From Phorcus lineatus (lineage: Eukaryota; Mollusca; Gastropoda; Trochida; Trochidae): a DNA stretch of 64,000 bases. The first letter of the stretch is position 1; each line of letters begins with the position of its first letter. Positions 25,867 through 38,834 of this stretch are shown in pieces. The DNA is taken from assembly GCA_921293015.1 (NCBI GenBank), contig OV121087.1, forward strand, positions 3,918,501 to 3,982,500, given 5' to 3'. Both the position numbers and the translations under genes were made by a program. The notes beneath the pieces are model-generated. The model was not told the origin of the DNA and did no database searches. It saw only the letters and a list, made by a program, of their open reading frames with translations.

Positions 25867-25886
25867 GTAAAGTAAAGTAAAGTAAA
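25867..25886. repeat. (GTAAA)n pentanucleotide tract
   Basis: Four GTAAA units followed by poly-A. It may be a relic of a SINE end, as for the (GTTAA)n tract at 23031. Confidence 0.85.
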
Positions 25887-26668
25887 AAAACGTTTATAGG
25901 CACAACCAGTGTACCACACTGTCTAAATCATGCTAAATTGATAATATATGTATAGACTTTCAAAGAATCCTTTTAAAAAATATATAAACACATTTTTTTT
26001 GTTTTTTATCTCCTGAAATTTGAGTTTTATTTAGTTTCTTTTGTTCACAAGTGACAGCTGTTATAGCAACAGTCAATTAATACAGACGTCTTAATTGAAA
26101 GAAACATAAAAACAGCACAGTTAATGAAAGAGTTTAATCTCTTGTTTATCGGACAAGCAACAAAGTACAGGAAAAGCAACTGCACTTGTGGAAAGTAGTT
26201 TTTATTACTATTTATTAACAGATTAAGGAATGAACGATATCTTTGTCTAAAAAGGTAACTTTTGTCGAAGGAAAAGGGGTAATGATGCCAATCAATCATT
26301 AAGTTCACAACATTACTATCAATAATGATTATGTTTTGCTTATTAATTGTGCTAAAGACATGAACGTAGAGTCGTTTGGTTGCTTCTGACTATTTTTATT
26401 GGTCTTGGATCCAACAAAGCTGACATCGTGAAAGTATGACTTCGCTAGCATTTCAGGTTTGAGGATGAACACACTGCACCGTCCGTAATTACAAAAGGTT
26501 CAAGACCAAATGTGCTAACTTCAGTCTCCATGTACTAATATGTCAAACAAGTAAGTTACCATGATGAATTGGGAAGATGAGGTTATGACAAAATCGGATT
26601 CATTTGAACAGCGTATAGCAAAATATAGTACGGCATTCTGACGTGACTATCGTATAATATTTTGTTCT

Positions 26669-26943
26669 GGTTACACAACAGTCGATGGATAACTTTAAAC
26701 AGGTTATACAACAGTCGATGGATAACATTAAACTGGTTACACAACAGCCGATGGATAACTTTAAACAGGTTACACAACAGTCGATGGATAACATTAGACT
26801 GGTTACACAATAGTCGATGGATAACATTAAACTGGTTACACAACAGCCGATGGATAACTTTAAACAGGTTGCACAACAGTCGATGGATAACATTAAAATG
26901 GTTACACAACAGTAGATGGATAACATTAAACTGGTTACACAAC
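26669..26943. repeat. 33-bp minisatellite, eight units plus a partial
   Basis: Units begin at 26669 and repeat every 33 bp (GGTTACACAACAGTCGATGG then ATAACATTAAACT or ATAACTTTAAACA), ending with a partial unit at 26933-26943. Variants are ordered: units 3-5 and 6-8 show the same three-unit pattern (GCC with CTTT, then CATT, CATT), giving a 99-bp higher-order repeat at 26735-26833 and 26834-26932. Because 33 is divisible by three, frames stay open on both strands (26662-27000 plus; two frames at 26583-26972 minus). These repetitive frames are not evidence of a gene. The array is absent at the matching place in copy C. Confidence 0.95.
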
Positions 26944-29900
26944 GTTTGTTCAAATAACCATAGACATCTCAAAAAGATATTCAGAATACGTAAAAAATAA
27001 ATGACAAATGATTTTACATGTGGCAGAAGAAGACATCACACGTCAACGTTACATGAATACTTGTTAATTGTATCATATCATCTATCAATAAAATCATCAA
27101 TTGCAATCTGTCGGTCTGACTATTGTAGGTTAGTTTCTTAACTACCTTGAACAAATTGGCGCTCGCCACCTGTGATCCATAGTATGGTGTTTAAGAAATT
27201 ATGACTTTTTCTTTTTTTTACGTTTGCGATATTCTGAACCAGTCAGCATTCACATGACACTTTCAGCAATGGCCGGTCCAATTCGATAGCATGACAACAT
27301 TGAAAACGTTTAAGAGACAACAATTCAACGCAGAGCGTTTTTTTAGTGAACCAATTTGTAAATGTTAGTGTAGTTATCTTTCATTTCACATTATCAAATT
27401 ATCGAGATGTTAAAGATCACAGAGAGAGAGAGGAGTCTTTGTTCCCCCTCAAAGTATAAATTTATAAATGTATCACTGTTAATAGCCATGCGTTCTAGCA
27501 ACGAGCAAACAATCTGCCCTTTGAGGGTAAAGTAAAATTAAAAGCATTAAAGAAAATTGCACGAGCGCCTATCTAATAAGTGCTTTTGAACCAAGTATTT
27601 TTTATTTTCACTCTAATTGTTTATTTTTGAATTTCGGGCAAAAAGCTGTTGTGCTAAAGTGCCAGCTAGTGTTTACTCGTGTTTGTTAGTGGCGCCACTG
27701 TTTGAAATGTGTTTTATAAAGACAAAAGTCATACATGAAAACATAAGCAATGAATAAGCTGTGTGTAAAGGTGATGCCAGTTCACAATTTTCTTTTTCGA
27801 AAATTCATTTAGGAATAGGTGGTAATGAGGGTAAGTTATGCAACACATTCAAAACTCAACTGATCAGCATTGAGACCTGTGTTATTTTTGTTTGAGGGAA
27901 CCGACATCGATGTGAAAGCTTTCCTAAGCTATGCTGAAATGTTTACCTTACATTTTTATGTGATCAGTGTGTTATTCATCCAAATTTAAATTCAGTCTTT
28001 GTAATATCGTGTGACCATGAATACCATCGATTTCCCGCCGTTATATAAAGAATCATCGTGTGATCGATGATAGCAGTAACGACAAAAAAGATTAGAGATA
28101 TTTAAACATCATTCATTATTGATGATGAATATAGATACAAATAAGAAGTTTTCGAAATTCATGATTCTTAAAACTCCCATATTAAAACGATATCCAGTGT
28201 GACCGTCTGTATAGGAAATGTGAAATATCCTAAGGTAAATGCAATACAATAAACACTCTTTGTAAGACAATGTCACTGTAAGCAATGGTTTTCCATGAAA
28301 AAAACTGTACACAATACAGCAAAAAAGGAAAAAGTACCCATAAGGCATATTTTGATAAATGAGTTCTGCAACAGAATGACGGCTCCTTTTTTAGTCTCTC
28401 TCTTTTCAGATGAATTTCCGTTTTCCCCCGAAATTCTGGGGCTTTTTTAAATCTGAAGAAAATTACTTGACTCGAAGCTAACTGTACGAAAATGTGAAAA
28501 AATGCTTTAGTCAATATATATTCTTGACAGTGCTATTTTTTCTCTTTTTGCCAATATTTTCATCCCTAAGAAAATTTGGAAAGTTGTTTTAAAATTTACA
28601 TGTTTACATGACATATCAAGGACAAAGGAATCAGTATAGTTAAATGTTTCCAGAAATTTTTATATGTATTTCATAAGTGCAGTAATTTCAATCATAACAT
28701 TGAGTATCAATGGGACAAACGTCAATGAGGAATGTTATTTTCTGTTTCTTAGGACGTTACATACCTTAGTATAAAAGATAACATACCTATGAGGCATTTA
28801 TTGTATGCATAACGGTATATATACATGCATTGTTTCTAATAATTTTAAGGGTATGAACTGTAATTAAATCACAAAGTTAAATGTTTAAAGAATAACAAAA
28901 CATATAATTATCAAAAGCTGCAACAAGAAGTCCTACTGATTGATGATTGATATTGAAATGGAATTCTTGCGTTTAGTTTTATAGAGATTGGCACTGAATA
29001 TGAATGATGAGATTGTCTTTACCTAATTATATCATTAACAGTCATTTATGTTATATTCGTGAATGAACAACAAATAAGAAAGCCTGTCCCATATTTCAAT
29101 GAAATATAAGCCACAATGGTAATTAGATACTTGTCTGGTAGATGTGGAGTGTCTTATTATATAAAATGTATGTAGTTCTGCAACATTTAATGCATCAGGA
29201 TGGTATTGACTGTTGAAATAATCAACTACCAGTTAGCTGCCTTTGTTGTTAAATTTTGGGACATTTCATTTTAGAACTAGCGATGCGTGTCTGATGTTAA
29301 GGGTATTGATTTGCGTCCCACACTTTAATTGCTGAATATCTAGAAGACTGGACATTCTTTTAGATGGTTTGTTTCAAAACATAATAATGTTGAATTATGT
29401 CAAATATTTATGAATGCATTATGTATCATACTTAACCAATAGGTTGTGGTCACTGCATAAAATATGAACAAAAGCAGGCTTAGAGTATGACTGTTTTACA
29501 TTGGGGGTGGGGTGTGGGGGTCCTTTTACTTTTTTTAAAAACAGATATAAATTCTTCATTCAATTAGATTAATTTTTAAAAGGAACGATTGGTTCAAAAT
29601 CTGAAGATAATAACTTGTGGTCTGGAAAGCATCATGACAACGCTTCGACAGACATTGATAACAAAGACATAAGGAAATAACGGTTCAATTTACGAGTTAA
29701 GCATGTTTTAAATGTTGAAATAAGAAATATTTTCTACTTAAGATTTATTGAAAAAAAAGAACTGAATTTGAAAATCTTGTACGGCATTTGAAATAATCTT
29801 GAATAAATATCACCTTATTAATCCAATTATTATCTGCTTTAAACAATATTCTTAGCGATAGACAATGTAGGACTAAACCTTAAACTATTATAAAGAGGGA

Positions 29901-30311
29901 TATGTCAGTACTATACAAACTTTTAAAGTAAGAACAAATAATACACAATTGATAAAAAACGTATATTTCTTTCAAGAAATGATTTTCTTATCATTGATAT
30001 ATAACATGATATCTAATGAAATATCAATACTTGAATGGCGCTGCCTCAAACCGTAATGTTTGGGCCTTGCTTGAATGTAACTTGGAAACTCGCGCTTTGA
30101 TAGGGCCTATAAAGTCTAAGAAGTATAAGGAATAGAATATTTGACCTTTAGATCCTAATTTTGGACAGCCTTCCGATGTCTTAATGACGTTACATTTCGA
30201 CAACGACTTCTTGTTGTGTTAGTCACTATAAAGTTACAAACTCGGAAACTGACAGTATAGTCCTTTATGTATGTCTGTAGCCATATTTCATTTAGTGAGT
30301 TTTTTGTGCAT

Positions 30312-30656
30312 TTAATAATAATAATAATAATAATAGCATTCTTATACCGCGCATATATCCATGACAAAGCATGCTCAAAACGCCATGAGTATTATTACCC
30401 TGCAGGGATAGTATGTTCGGTGCCGCCGATTAACAAGCGCTCCGCGCGACCGTATAGGTCCGTACTTTTCCCTCTTGTTCAGGTACCCATTTGTACAGCT
30501 TGGTGAACTGAGTGTAAAGTGGATGAAGTGTTTTGCTCACGGACACAACACAGGATGAGACCCAAGTCACAAATATTTGGTGTCTCCACCGGGATTCGAA
30601 CCCTGGTCCCTGGCGTGAGAGGCAAGCATGCTAACCAATACACCACTGTGCTCCAC
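30312..30656 (-). mobile_element. tRNA-derived SINE with (ATT)n tail
   Basis: Read on the minus strand from 30656: GGAGCACAGTGGTGTATTGG (A-box region), GCCTCTCACGCC (anticodon region, closest by eye to tRNA-Val or tRNA-Glu), then the B box GGTTCGAATCC at 30592-30602. A tRNA-unrelated body follows, and the end GGGTAATAATACTC, TTTTGAGCATGC, TATATGCGCGGTATAAG leads into (ATT)n at 30313-30334. This is the classic three-part layout of a SINE. The head is well preserved, so it is much younger than its relative at 8164-8478. No clear target-site duplication was found. It is missing from the equivalent part of copy C (about 45.8 kb), so it inserted after the duplication or was lost there. Open frames at 30155-30506 are artefacts. 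Confidence 0.9.
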
Positions 30657-33600
30657 AAAACATTTCTGTAACAACCTTCACTGAGTACTTTAATCAGTCG
30701 TTTATTGGAATAGGAATTTTAGTAAACATTTAATTCGTCTTCAGAAATTTAAAGAGTTTGAAAATTTAAACTTTTGTGTTCGTTGATATCATCATCGTCA
30801 ACACCTTAGTTTGAAACCTGTCAATAATAAGTGGTTTCTCCGGACACGTTTTAGCGGATACCTGCTTGAAGAACTGCTTCTCTTAATGTTTCAAGTTGAA
30901 AAAAAATCTTGTTTGTAAAGTGATACGCACTTATGTAAGCATTAAGAGTAATCTCCCTTGACCATAATTCTTTTTGACATAAAACATATACAGTAGAAAG
31001 AATCCCCCCCTCCCCCCCTAAATAGGGGTATTGTCATTCGTGTTGCATTTCATTGATTTGATACCTATAAACAGTACTTAATATCTAAGATGCATTTTTG
31101 TATTTATTGCAGAAAATATGGATACAAACGTATCAGTTTCAGGTTATCAAATTCTGGCAATGATGGCTTATGTATAGAGATTGACTGATTCAGTTATTAA
31201 ATTCATTGTTCTTTCTCATCAACCCGAGATGCTGATGAAATAATCTGATATCCAATTTAAATTTTCTCTTGCCTTAGAAAATAGTAGTTCTTGAAGAAAA
31301 GCATGGTTGAAAATCTGTCAGTCTTTTTTAGAACATGTTAAGCTCGATGTGCAACCTAAAATGGATAACAAGAACTTTTCTTTTCACGTTTTTATGTTGT
31401 GAGAGAGTGATGTTCATGTAGTGTGATGTCTTGCAATGATTCTATCTTATTTTATAAGACCATCGAAGTCAATTTCAAGTATGTTCAAGATATAAAAAAT
31501 ATGATTTTGTAGAAAGGACAAATAGCATGTAGTCTCAATGAAAACATCATTAGGGGTGAACTTACTTATAGTAGGTATATGTTGACCTTTTCTCCCGCAC
31601 GTTTTTCCAACACTTACTTCTGCTTGCTTTGCGTTAAAGATGCATTGTTGTAAATGTATTACTCTGTAAGTACGTTTACCTTTGTACTTTGTATTGAATC
31701 GTAACTAGATTTTTCGAAGGACGTTTTAGTGAGCAGATTTTAGCCAATTGAGGAATTAGGTCAATTGATTTTAAAGACAAAGGTGCCCTCTAATGGGATG
31801 CATTCTGCTGGGATATTCATGTTCCGAGCTGCTCGAAAATGTATTTGGCTTTATTTTGTTATAGCAAAGTTCAAGATGAAAGCTTTGTCGAGGTAGAAGT
31901 ATTAACTCAATGTGTTTCATTAAAAAAATCTACATAATAACCCTTCACAAATCTTCTCAAGTTATGTTTATACTTTAAAAATCATTTGATCAGCTAAATA
32001 AAAAACGGGTGTCTTAGATTCACATTTCATAAATGTGAAACATTTTAAGTGATCTTTAACATGAGAAAGTGTGTCATTTATCACAATATTCAAATGAACT
32101 AGTTTATAAATATAACTTTGGTAAACTGAGACTGTCCAGACTTGGACAAATCGAATGATATTTTTCAAGCTTCCGGTGGACTAATGATTGATTCTTTGAA
32201 ATTTGTGACATAAGCTTTGTAGGATTGCTCTCATCTTTTTGTAACCATTGATTTCAACTGCTGTACATATTGATAACGGCAGAACCCAGTACTCTTTGTC
32301 GTCAAAAATGCAACTCATGGTCAAACACCGACCATTGAAATACATTGTGGTATTTGTGGTGAAGATTACCATGAAAACAGTTCATGTTTCTGTAGCTGCA
32401 TTATTCTTACTTTGAACTAATTCATCATCTAAGATGTTTCGTTTTCGGTCTAAAATGCTTTTAAAAAAAGGGAAAATTACCACGTGGAACGTGTGAAGTA
32501 ACATTTTTTACATAATGCTTATTTTCGTAAGTGATAGCCGATGTTTATATGACCAACAAAGGTAACATGTCCCAAAATTACGATTGAAGTTGCAATCTTT
32601 TAAGATGGGTGGTCAGGTAGCAATGTATTCAAGAATCTGATGTCTTGATCAACTTTATTTTTTTGAAAGTTAGAAAGCGTTTTTAAATTTTAATCCGAAA
32701 CGACCCACCCAGATGCTAAATTCTACGTTGGAAATACCAAGTCTTACATTTGAGATGATATGTCATAAGTAGTAAATTTTGAAAAGATGCCATAATATGT
32801 CCTTCGTAGGATCTGTAAGTTTCGATGATGGGTAGTGGTGCATTTATGATATGATAATTTTCATCTCTTTTGTGCTGAAAGTAAAAATAAAATGAAGGCG
32901 AAGGCGTTTAGTTTAGGTAATGAATTCTGATCTTATCTGATCGCGAACACATAACCTGTCTGGCAGCCTAATGTAGTGTATAACGGCTTTTAGTAGTTCT
33001 GTCATTAATCTGTCTCTTGTAAGCAATAAAGGTTAGTTCTTCTCATGTTACTTAAATGACTCTGTATAGTTGAGGGTTACATCTGAGAAACGAATCACCG
33101 TGTTTGACTTTGGCAGATATAAACACGCTATACAGATACAAATTAAGGTTATTTACTAACACAGACATTGCAGATCTTTCTCCTGTTGGCAATGATTTAG
33201 ACACAGACTGTATCGTGGGATCAGACAAATCACCAGGAAGCTGTCTATTCCAATGCATCATGTGATGGGTGTCGTTATTTAACATGATGGACTGTTTCTG
33301 ATGTGTTTGCAAATTAATCAAGCACCATTTCGCCTGAGAGCTTTTTTGTATTGATTTACACTTTTAAGTCATTAACAAACACACATACAACTAATAACTG
33401 TAACAACTGAAAGGATCAGATAAAGTATTGTCATTAAGACTATTTTTTATATCTTCGCATTTATCTTTATTACTTACATGCCGTTACATTTTCTTTATCT
33501 TTTGTCCTTTGTGCATCATGATTGAACAGAACTGAGTATTAATTACGATAGAGTATGGTTAAGGTTAATCGTAACAATTCATTACTGTACATGATGAATA

Positions 33601-34817
33601 ACACTAGTCGCTAAGCCACATAACACATCTGGTTAACATGCTTTTGGATAGAGCAGTAATCCGGAAATATTGGGATATATTATCTCTTAAATTTAGCTAA
33701 ATAACTATTAACTTTCTATGAATGATACAAGAACGACTCGGTATAGACCTATTGTGAGGTATAGACACTTAATTAGCGTGAAGTCGTGGAGAGGATCGCA
33801 ATCCCAGCCTGTACTTGTCGCAAGATCAAGTGCGAGACAACGCACGTCTACCATTACTAGACGACTAACTACTTGGGCTTGATGAACTGCAATATCCCAT
33901 ATAGTTTCTTTAGCGTATTGTATTAACCAGGGTAGATCCAGCGATATGTATTGTACTGAATGCTATATTTGTATATTGTTGATTTTAATCATGAAATATT
34001 AGAGTGAACAAGCGGTAGTTGTTTTTTTATATATCAATTTTCACAACAAGCGTATTCTGATCAATGCACTGTTACCATATTGCACTTATGAAGCGTTAGT
34101 TTTTTGTTTGTTAAAATATAAAGTATTTTTTGAAGTCGTAATCAGTTTCCAAACTTTAGGGTTTATAATGAAGATTATATCAGTTAAGGTTAGTTTTGTT
34201 TTTGTTAGTCATTGTTTATGATATATTGAGAATATACACTGTACACCTTCAACACCATTTAGGATTCAGTTAAATTATGTTTGAGATTGTGAAAACAATA
34301 CAATACGTTCAATCGTTTTAACAAAGTCGTTTTAAGTGATAGTGATAAAGGATTGTCTGTCAACTATAAAGGGCGTACAAGCTTTAATAGGTGAATGTCT
34401 GTCTGTCTCATACACTATTAAACCTATTTGAACATTTTCTTTCTAATACATTTTTATGTATGATGATTGCTGTTTTGGACCTTTTCCATGATGCGAGTAT
34501 AAGAAGTAAAACAGACCGGGATCAGGATACTGAAATATAACAAAACAAGTTTTTGAAGATTGAGAATCATTTTACTGTGTCGCCATGCCTAAAAATATGT
34601 CATTCATTTTTATCCCCTATATTTTGAAAATAATATCATAAAATGGAAATGGTGAATAGGTGCTATCAGCCATCACTAATTCATTTGTCTTTTTCAATTA
34701 CCATTCATTTCACAAATGGATTGCATTTCAAACCTCAAACAAGTTTTAAATGAATTGTGCATTCAATATGGTCATATGGTTTCAACATTAACCGAAATAG
34801 TGACAGAGTAATTTCCT

Positions 34818-35153
34818 CTTTTAATTAGAGGTGAGGTGAGGTGAGGTGAGTTGGTGTTTAACGCCGCTTTCAAGATTATTTCACTTATATCGCGGCTGCT
34901 AGTATTAGTGCAGGGAGAAAGCCCGCAACACCATTGTGGCTATGCATTGCGGTGAAACCTACGAGCATCGGTTGGAACTAGCGAACCATGGGTGGTACTG
35001 CGCTGAATTTCAGTGTAGCATTGCACCCAAACCTGACTGCGTGTAGAACAGTTCTCTACTGCAGACAAAGTTGCCGAGCCCCTGGCGGGATTCGAACCAC
35101 GGACCTCCTGATCCGAAGCCGAACGCGCTATCCCGCCCCCTTTTAATTCGAGG
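34818..35153 (-). mobile_element. GTGAG-type SINE with 14-bp target-site duplication
   Basis: The body is 34832-35139, read on the minus strand. The head GGGATAGCGCGTTCGG, then CTTCGGATCAGGAGGTC, then the B box GGTTCGAATCC (35088-35098) resembles tRNA-Arg with its CTTCGGA anticodon loop. The body includes ACCATGG-TTCGCTAGTTCC and ends CTTGAAAGCGGCGTTAAACA, followed by four CTCAC-type pentamers (plus strand 34831-34850, GTGAG units). It is flanked by CTTTTAATTAGAGG (34818-34831) and CTTTTAATTCGAGG (35140-35153), which match at 13 of 14 bases and are the target-site duplication. A second, older copy lies at 18219-18513. From my knowledge of the group, this 'GTGAG-TTAACGCCGC' layout is typical of vetigastropod genomes. 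Confidence 0.9.
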
Positions 35154-36900
35154 TTGTCGCAATGGACGGCATTAACTGATAAAAAAACACATCACTATCA
35201 CATTTAATAGGCCTGAAATGTCATTATGATTTGGTATCCTTGTAAATCTTGCTAAAATCTATTTTGAAAATTGAAGATCGATACATAGTTCAGACTTAAA
35301 CCAATAATTTGTTTGGTGATATGGTCTCATGACGACGTAATGTCGCAGTTAAACTTTTATTGTGTGTATATAACTATTAATATCCTATATGACATATGTG
35401 ACAAAATATTTCATTGGCTTTATTTTGAAAAGACTTAACGAAAATCCATGTCTATTGAGCTAGCTCACTGTGTGAAATATGTGTGTGTGTGGGGTGAGAG
35501 GGGGGTTGTGAAAAAGCCTTCACAAATTGAACAATTACTGTTATTGCAGGCTATGCATATTCTCATTGTTAAATAAAAGTCCTTAATATAAAAGCAAGTA
35601 ATATTCCTAGTTATTGAACCAGTGTTGGAAAACAGTATGTTTCATAATCCATGATTAGATAAGATAAATGGTCTTTTGCAAAGTTGTTTTTTTCTTGGAT
35701 AGTTGTATTTATTGGTATTTGTAAAATTTGCTACTCTTGGGAATAAAAGTTGTAAATACTTATATTTTGTGGCTTCAGGGCTTCTGCTAGATTATTAGAA
35801 AAACCCAGATTCGTATATATGAATTATTAATGAATGATACCGTAAAGAAACTATGACCTTCAGCATTTACAAAAAATGTCAAGAAATTATTCAGTAAGTC
35901 TGGACCTCTGATCTATCTGGCTCTTCTACCATATATGAATATCAAGGCAGTATGATAGGTATCAGCATATTATGTTGTTAACATACATCTTTAGAAAGGA
36001 AAAGTATTTGCTGATTCTTGATACAGAATTTACAAACCTCTTCTCCTTTTCTTTTATCCATAATGTATTTCGTATGTTCCATTCTGTATAAAAGTTGTGT
36101 TGCAAGTTGTTAATTTCATTGAAGACAATGAACACTTTTTTCATTAAGATACATTTCTTCATTATAAGATGAGATTAACATAGTATTTGCAACGGAAAGA
36201 CAGATGTCTTCTATGTTATCAATTGTTGGACAGAATTGAAAGTCCTCTTTACAAACGACCAATGCCAATGCCAATATGTGTTTATAAAAATTCATCTCTC
36301 TGATACATGATAAAGTCCTTCGTTCAGCAAAGTTGGTGCCCATTAAAGATGAAGGTCACTACCAGTGATCAAAGGCAAACCTCCCATGAAGACAATACCC
36401 CTTATATATTCCCATTCTCCATATTCAATTCAAATAACTCCTATTTTGAGAAAATAACTGTTTTTCAAGGCAAATAATTTTTTTTTTACCAGAACATTGA
36501 TACATCAAGCATAATTAGGTGCAGTAACATTGAATTACATGTAATTAAGAGACGCAATGAGTTTACATTTAGCATATTCATTTGAAAGTATGTCACTATG
36601 TACATACTAAGTACATTCAACTGTTCCAATTTAACTGTTAGGGATTTAAAGATTTGTGAATTAGATTTGTTTGCTTATATTTAGGAGAAAATCAGCAGGG
36701 TATTTATCACGGATTTAAGTATTAGATAATCATAGTTTTTCACCGTAATGTTTCTTGTTTATTGATTTGTGGATAGCTAACTTTTAATTATTGAAATAAA
36801 CATTTTAACTTTGGGTGAATGATATCCAACTTCTTCAACAATCTTTAGAGATCGTTGATAGATGTCTTTCAAAATATTTAAAAGAAGAATGTTGTCCTGG

Positions 36901-37156
36901 CATTTACCTACAGTCAGATCAGACATCAGATATATGGGGTACATTTAAGGGCAAAACGCAAACAGGCTGCTTGAACATGTTGAAATTGTGAAGATAAATA
37001 GGGATTACAAACCAATATTTTTCTTTCCAAATCTTAGATTTTATCAATGACCTTTCATATATGTACTCAAAAGTTTAAATGTAACTTAGAATACTTTTCG
37101 AATCTGCTGTTTCTTGTTGTTGTAATGTTTTCGGTTGGCAGTTTCAAACTACAATA

Positions 37157-37213
<57 letters not shown>

Positions 37214-38834
37214 AGAACTATTGTCTTTTGTAAACGTCACAGACTGTATCGTAGGTTTAGATGAATTACCAGTTTTTTTCCAACTCAAAGTACATTTGTG
37301 AAATTTCTTTTGATTCCATTTTTTCCTAAACAAACGTCTCTGATCTTGGCAATAAGTCACCCCTAATCGTCGAACTCTCTTATCTATTTGTATTTTTATG
37401 AAAAATTGGATACCTTTTCAAAAAGGTTATAATGTTACCCATTATGCTTGTACAAACAGCCTTATTGGCATACTATTTTGTTATGCAACCTGTACCAGCT
37501 TATTATCAATAATTCCAAAGTAAAAGAATTTAAGACCTGTTGCAAAGACAATATTGTTTTTAACTTCCAAATATCTTCAATTACATAGTACCTTCAGTAC
37601 TTCTTCTTTCAGAAATAAACATTGTAGAAAGTGTTTTTTCAGAGCCACTACGAATGAATATTACAAGCATCATTGTGAAGCATTCACTTACATTGAAAAT
37701 TCAACAACTTTGGTAAATCATTTGATTTCGAAAATCTAATTGTATGCATTGACACATCAACCTTGACAAGCATTCTATTTAAACAATGAAAACATGGAAA
37801 TAGCTGTTATATATTTAACATTTGTATATTGTTTCATATTCTTTTTTTTTGGAAATTTTTTCATATACACGTCAATAACAATACATTAGTATGATCTTTA
37901 CACCGAGATACTTACAATATGCTTTTATATTAGAACTATATGCCATAAACATGAATGTTTAAATAAAAAATAACATATGTTGATTTTAGATGGCGAATTT
38001 ACAGACGTCTCCACAAGATGCCACGAATAGTTTCTTTCGTTAATAATATTTCGCATTTAAAATTCTTTGTGAAGGTGTATATGAAATAGCAAAAAGCTTT
38101 CCAGATATTGAGTTTTAAGACCTATCGAAATAATTTCCATTTAAGTGGTGATATAAGGACATAATGTCTTATCAAACTTAGCAATTACGTCACAAACCGG
38201 GAATAAAGATACTAGGTAGTAATAGTCCTGGACCAAGGGTGACCGAAGTTTTTTTTCATCTTCTAATAAAGAAAATACCTTGAAACTCTTCCTCTGTTAC
38301 CCATAACGATAAAATATCAAAACACACCTTTTGAGTTGAAAGATAATAAACATATGAAACATGTTAACGAGATATTATTATAAGGTTCTTAAGTCCACAG
38401 TCGTTGTCACCATATGCCTCACAAACGACACATTTATCCTTCTTTCCCTTTTTATTTAACTACAGAGTGTGAATCTGATGATTCATATAACTTATCAGGA
38501 TAATATAAAGATATCGATTACAACCACATATTGAAATTCAGGGATAGGTTTGTTGTTTTACGGTGTTTAAAATGCTACATTTTTCATGTTTTGAAAATAT
38601 CTTTGCTGTTTTCTCCCATATTTCTTCGTGAAAATTGCACTGTGAAATTATACCCTTATTTTATTGCTTAGAACAATTTGGGGGAGAAACCAAATTCAAT
38701 AATAATATATTTATGCAGTGAAATTTGACAATTTCAATTCCATCAGAGGTATCATTATGTTACTAATATATAATTAACTTTTAGTTAATGTTCTAACAAC
38801 ACCTTAAAGGAACGATCCAAATGTTCCAATAGAC
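36901..38834. other. Weakly alignable tail of copy B
   Basis: Between the last clear anchor of copy B and the start of copy C. Only scattered similarity to 52.5-55 kb could be seen by eye (for example TTTACAGACGTCTC near 38003 and 52702). It contains the trinucleotide array at 37158. No gene is supported. Confidence 0.4.
37158..37213. repeat. (ACT)n trinucleotide array, about 19 repeats
   Basis: A perfect ACT/CTA/TAC array. It gives open frames on both strands at 37047-37360 that contain poly-Thr or poly-Val runs; these are artefacts. Confidence 0.98.

Larger units (their letters stand above)
24755..36900 (+). repeat. Large tandem segmental duplication, copy B
   Basis: Homologous to copy C (38835-54480) through anchors in the same order and orientation: 24765 (TTGGTAAAATCTAATGACAT), 25550-25690 (AAGGTTGAGCGTCTTTACTA; CCTTTATTAACC), 26400-26530 (TTCAAGACCAAATGTGC), 27140-27440 (GATATTCTGAACCAGTCAGC), 28900-29090 (repeat J), 30690-30870 (GTTGATATCATCATCG), 31190-31320, 31560-31790 (CTTACTTCTGCTTGCTTTGC), 32150-32360 (TTCAAGCTTCC), 32945-33340 (ACATAACCTGTCTGGCAGCC) and 36240-36520 (GTGATCAAAGGCAAAC). 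Identity by eye is roughly 70-80% in the aligned blocks and no frame is conserved, so the segment evolves as non-coding DNA. It contains two SINEs and a minisatellite absent from copy C. Confidence 0.85.

Noticed and set aside
26583..27000. Three frames of 112-129 codons on both strands
   Set aside because: All are translations of the 33-bp minisatellite, which stays open because its unit is divisible by three.
29500..29522. G-quadruplex in a G-rich run
   Set aside because: Only three long G tracts are present, so a standard four-tract motif is not clearly met.
30592..30602. tRNA gene suggested by a perfect B box
   Set aside because: The head continues into a SINE body and an (ATT)n tail, and the tRNA arms do not pair as a whole; it is a SINE head.
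35088..35098. tRNA-Arg gene on the minus strand
   Set aside because: Same reasoning: a SINE with pentamer end and target-site duplication.
37047..37360. Frames with poly-Thr and poly-Val runs
   Set aside because: Products of the (ACT)n array.
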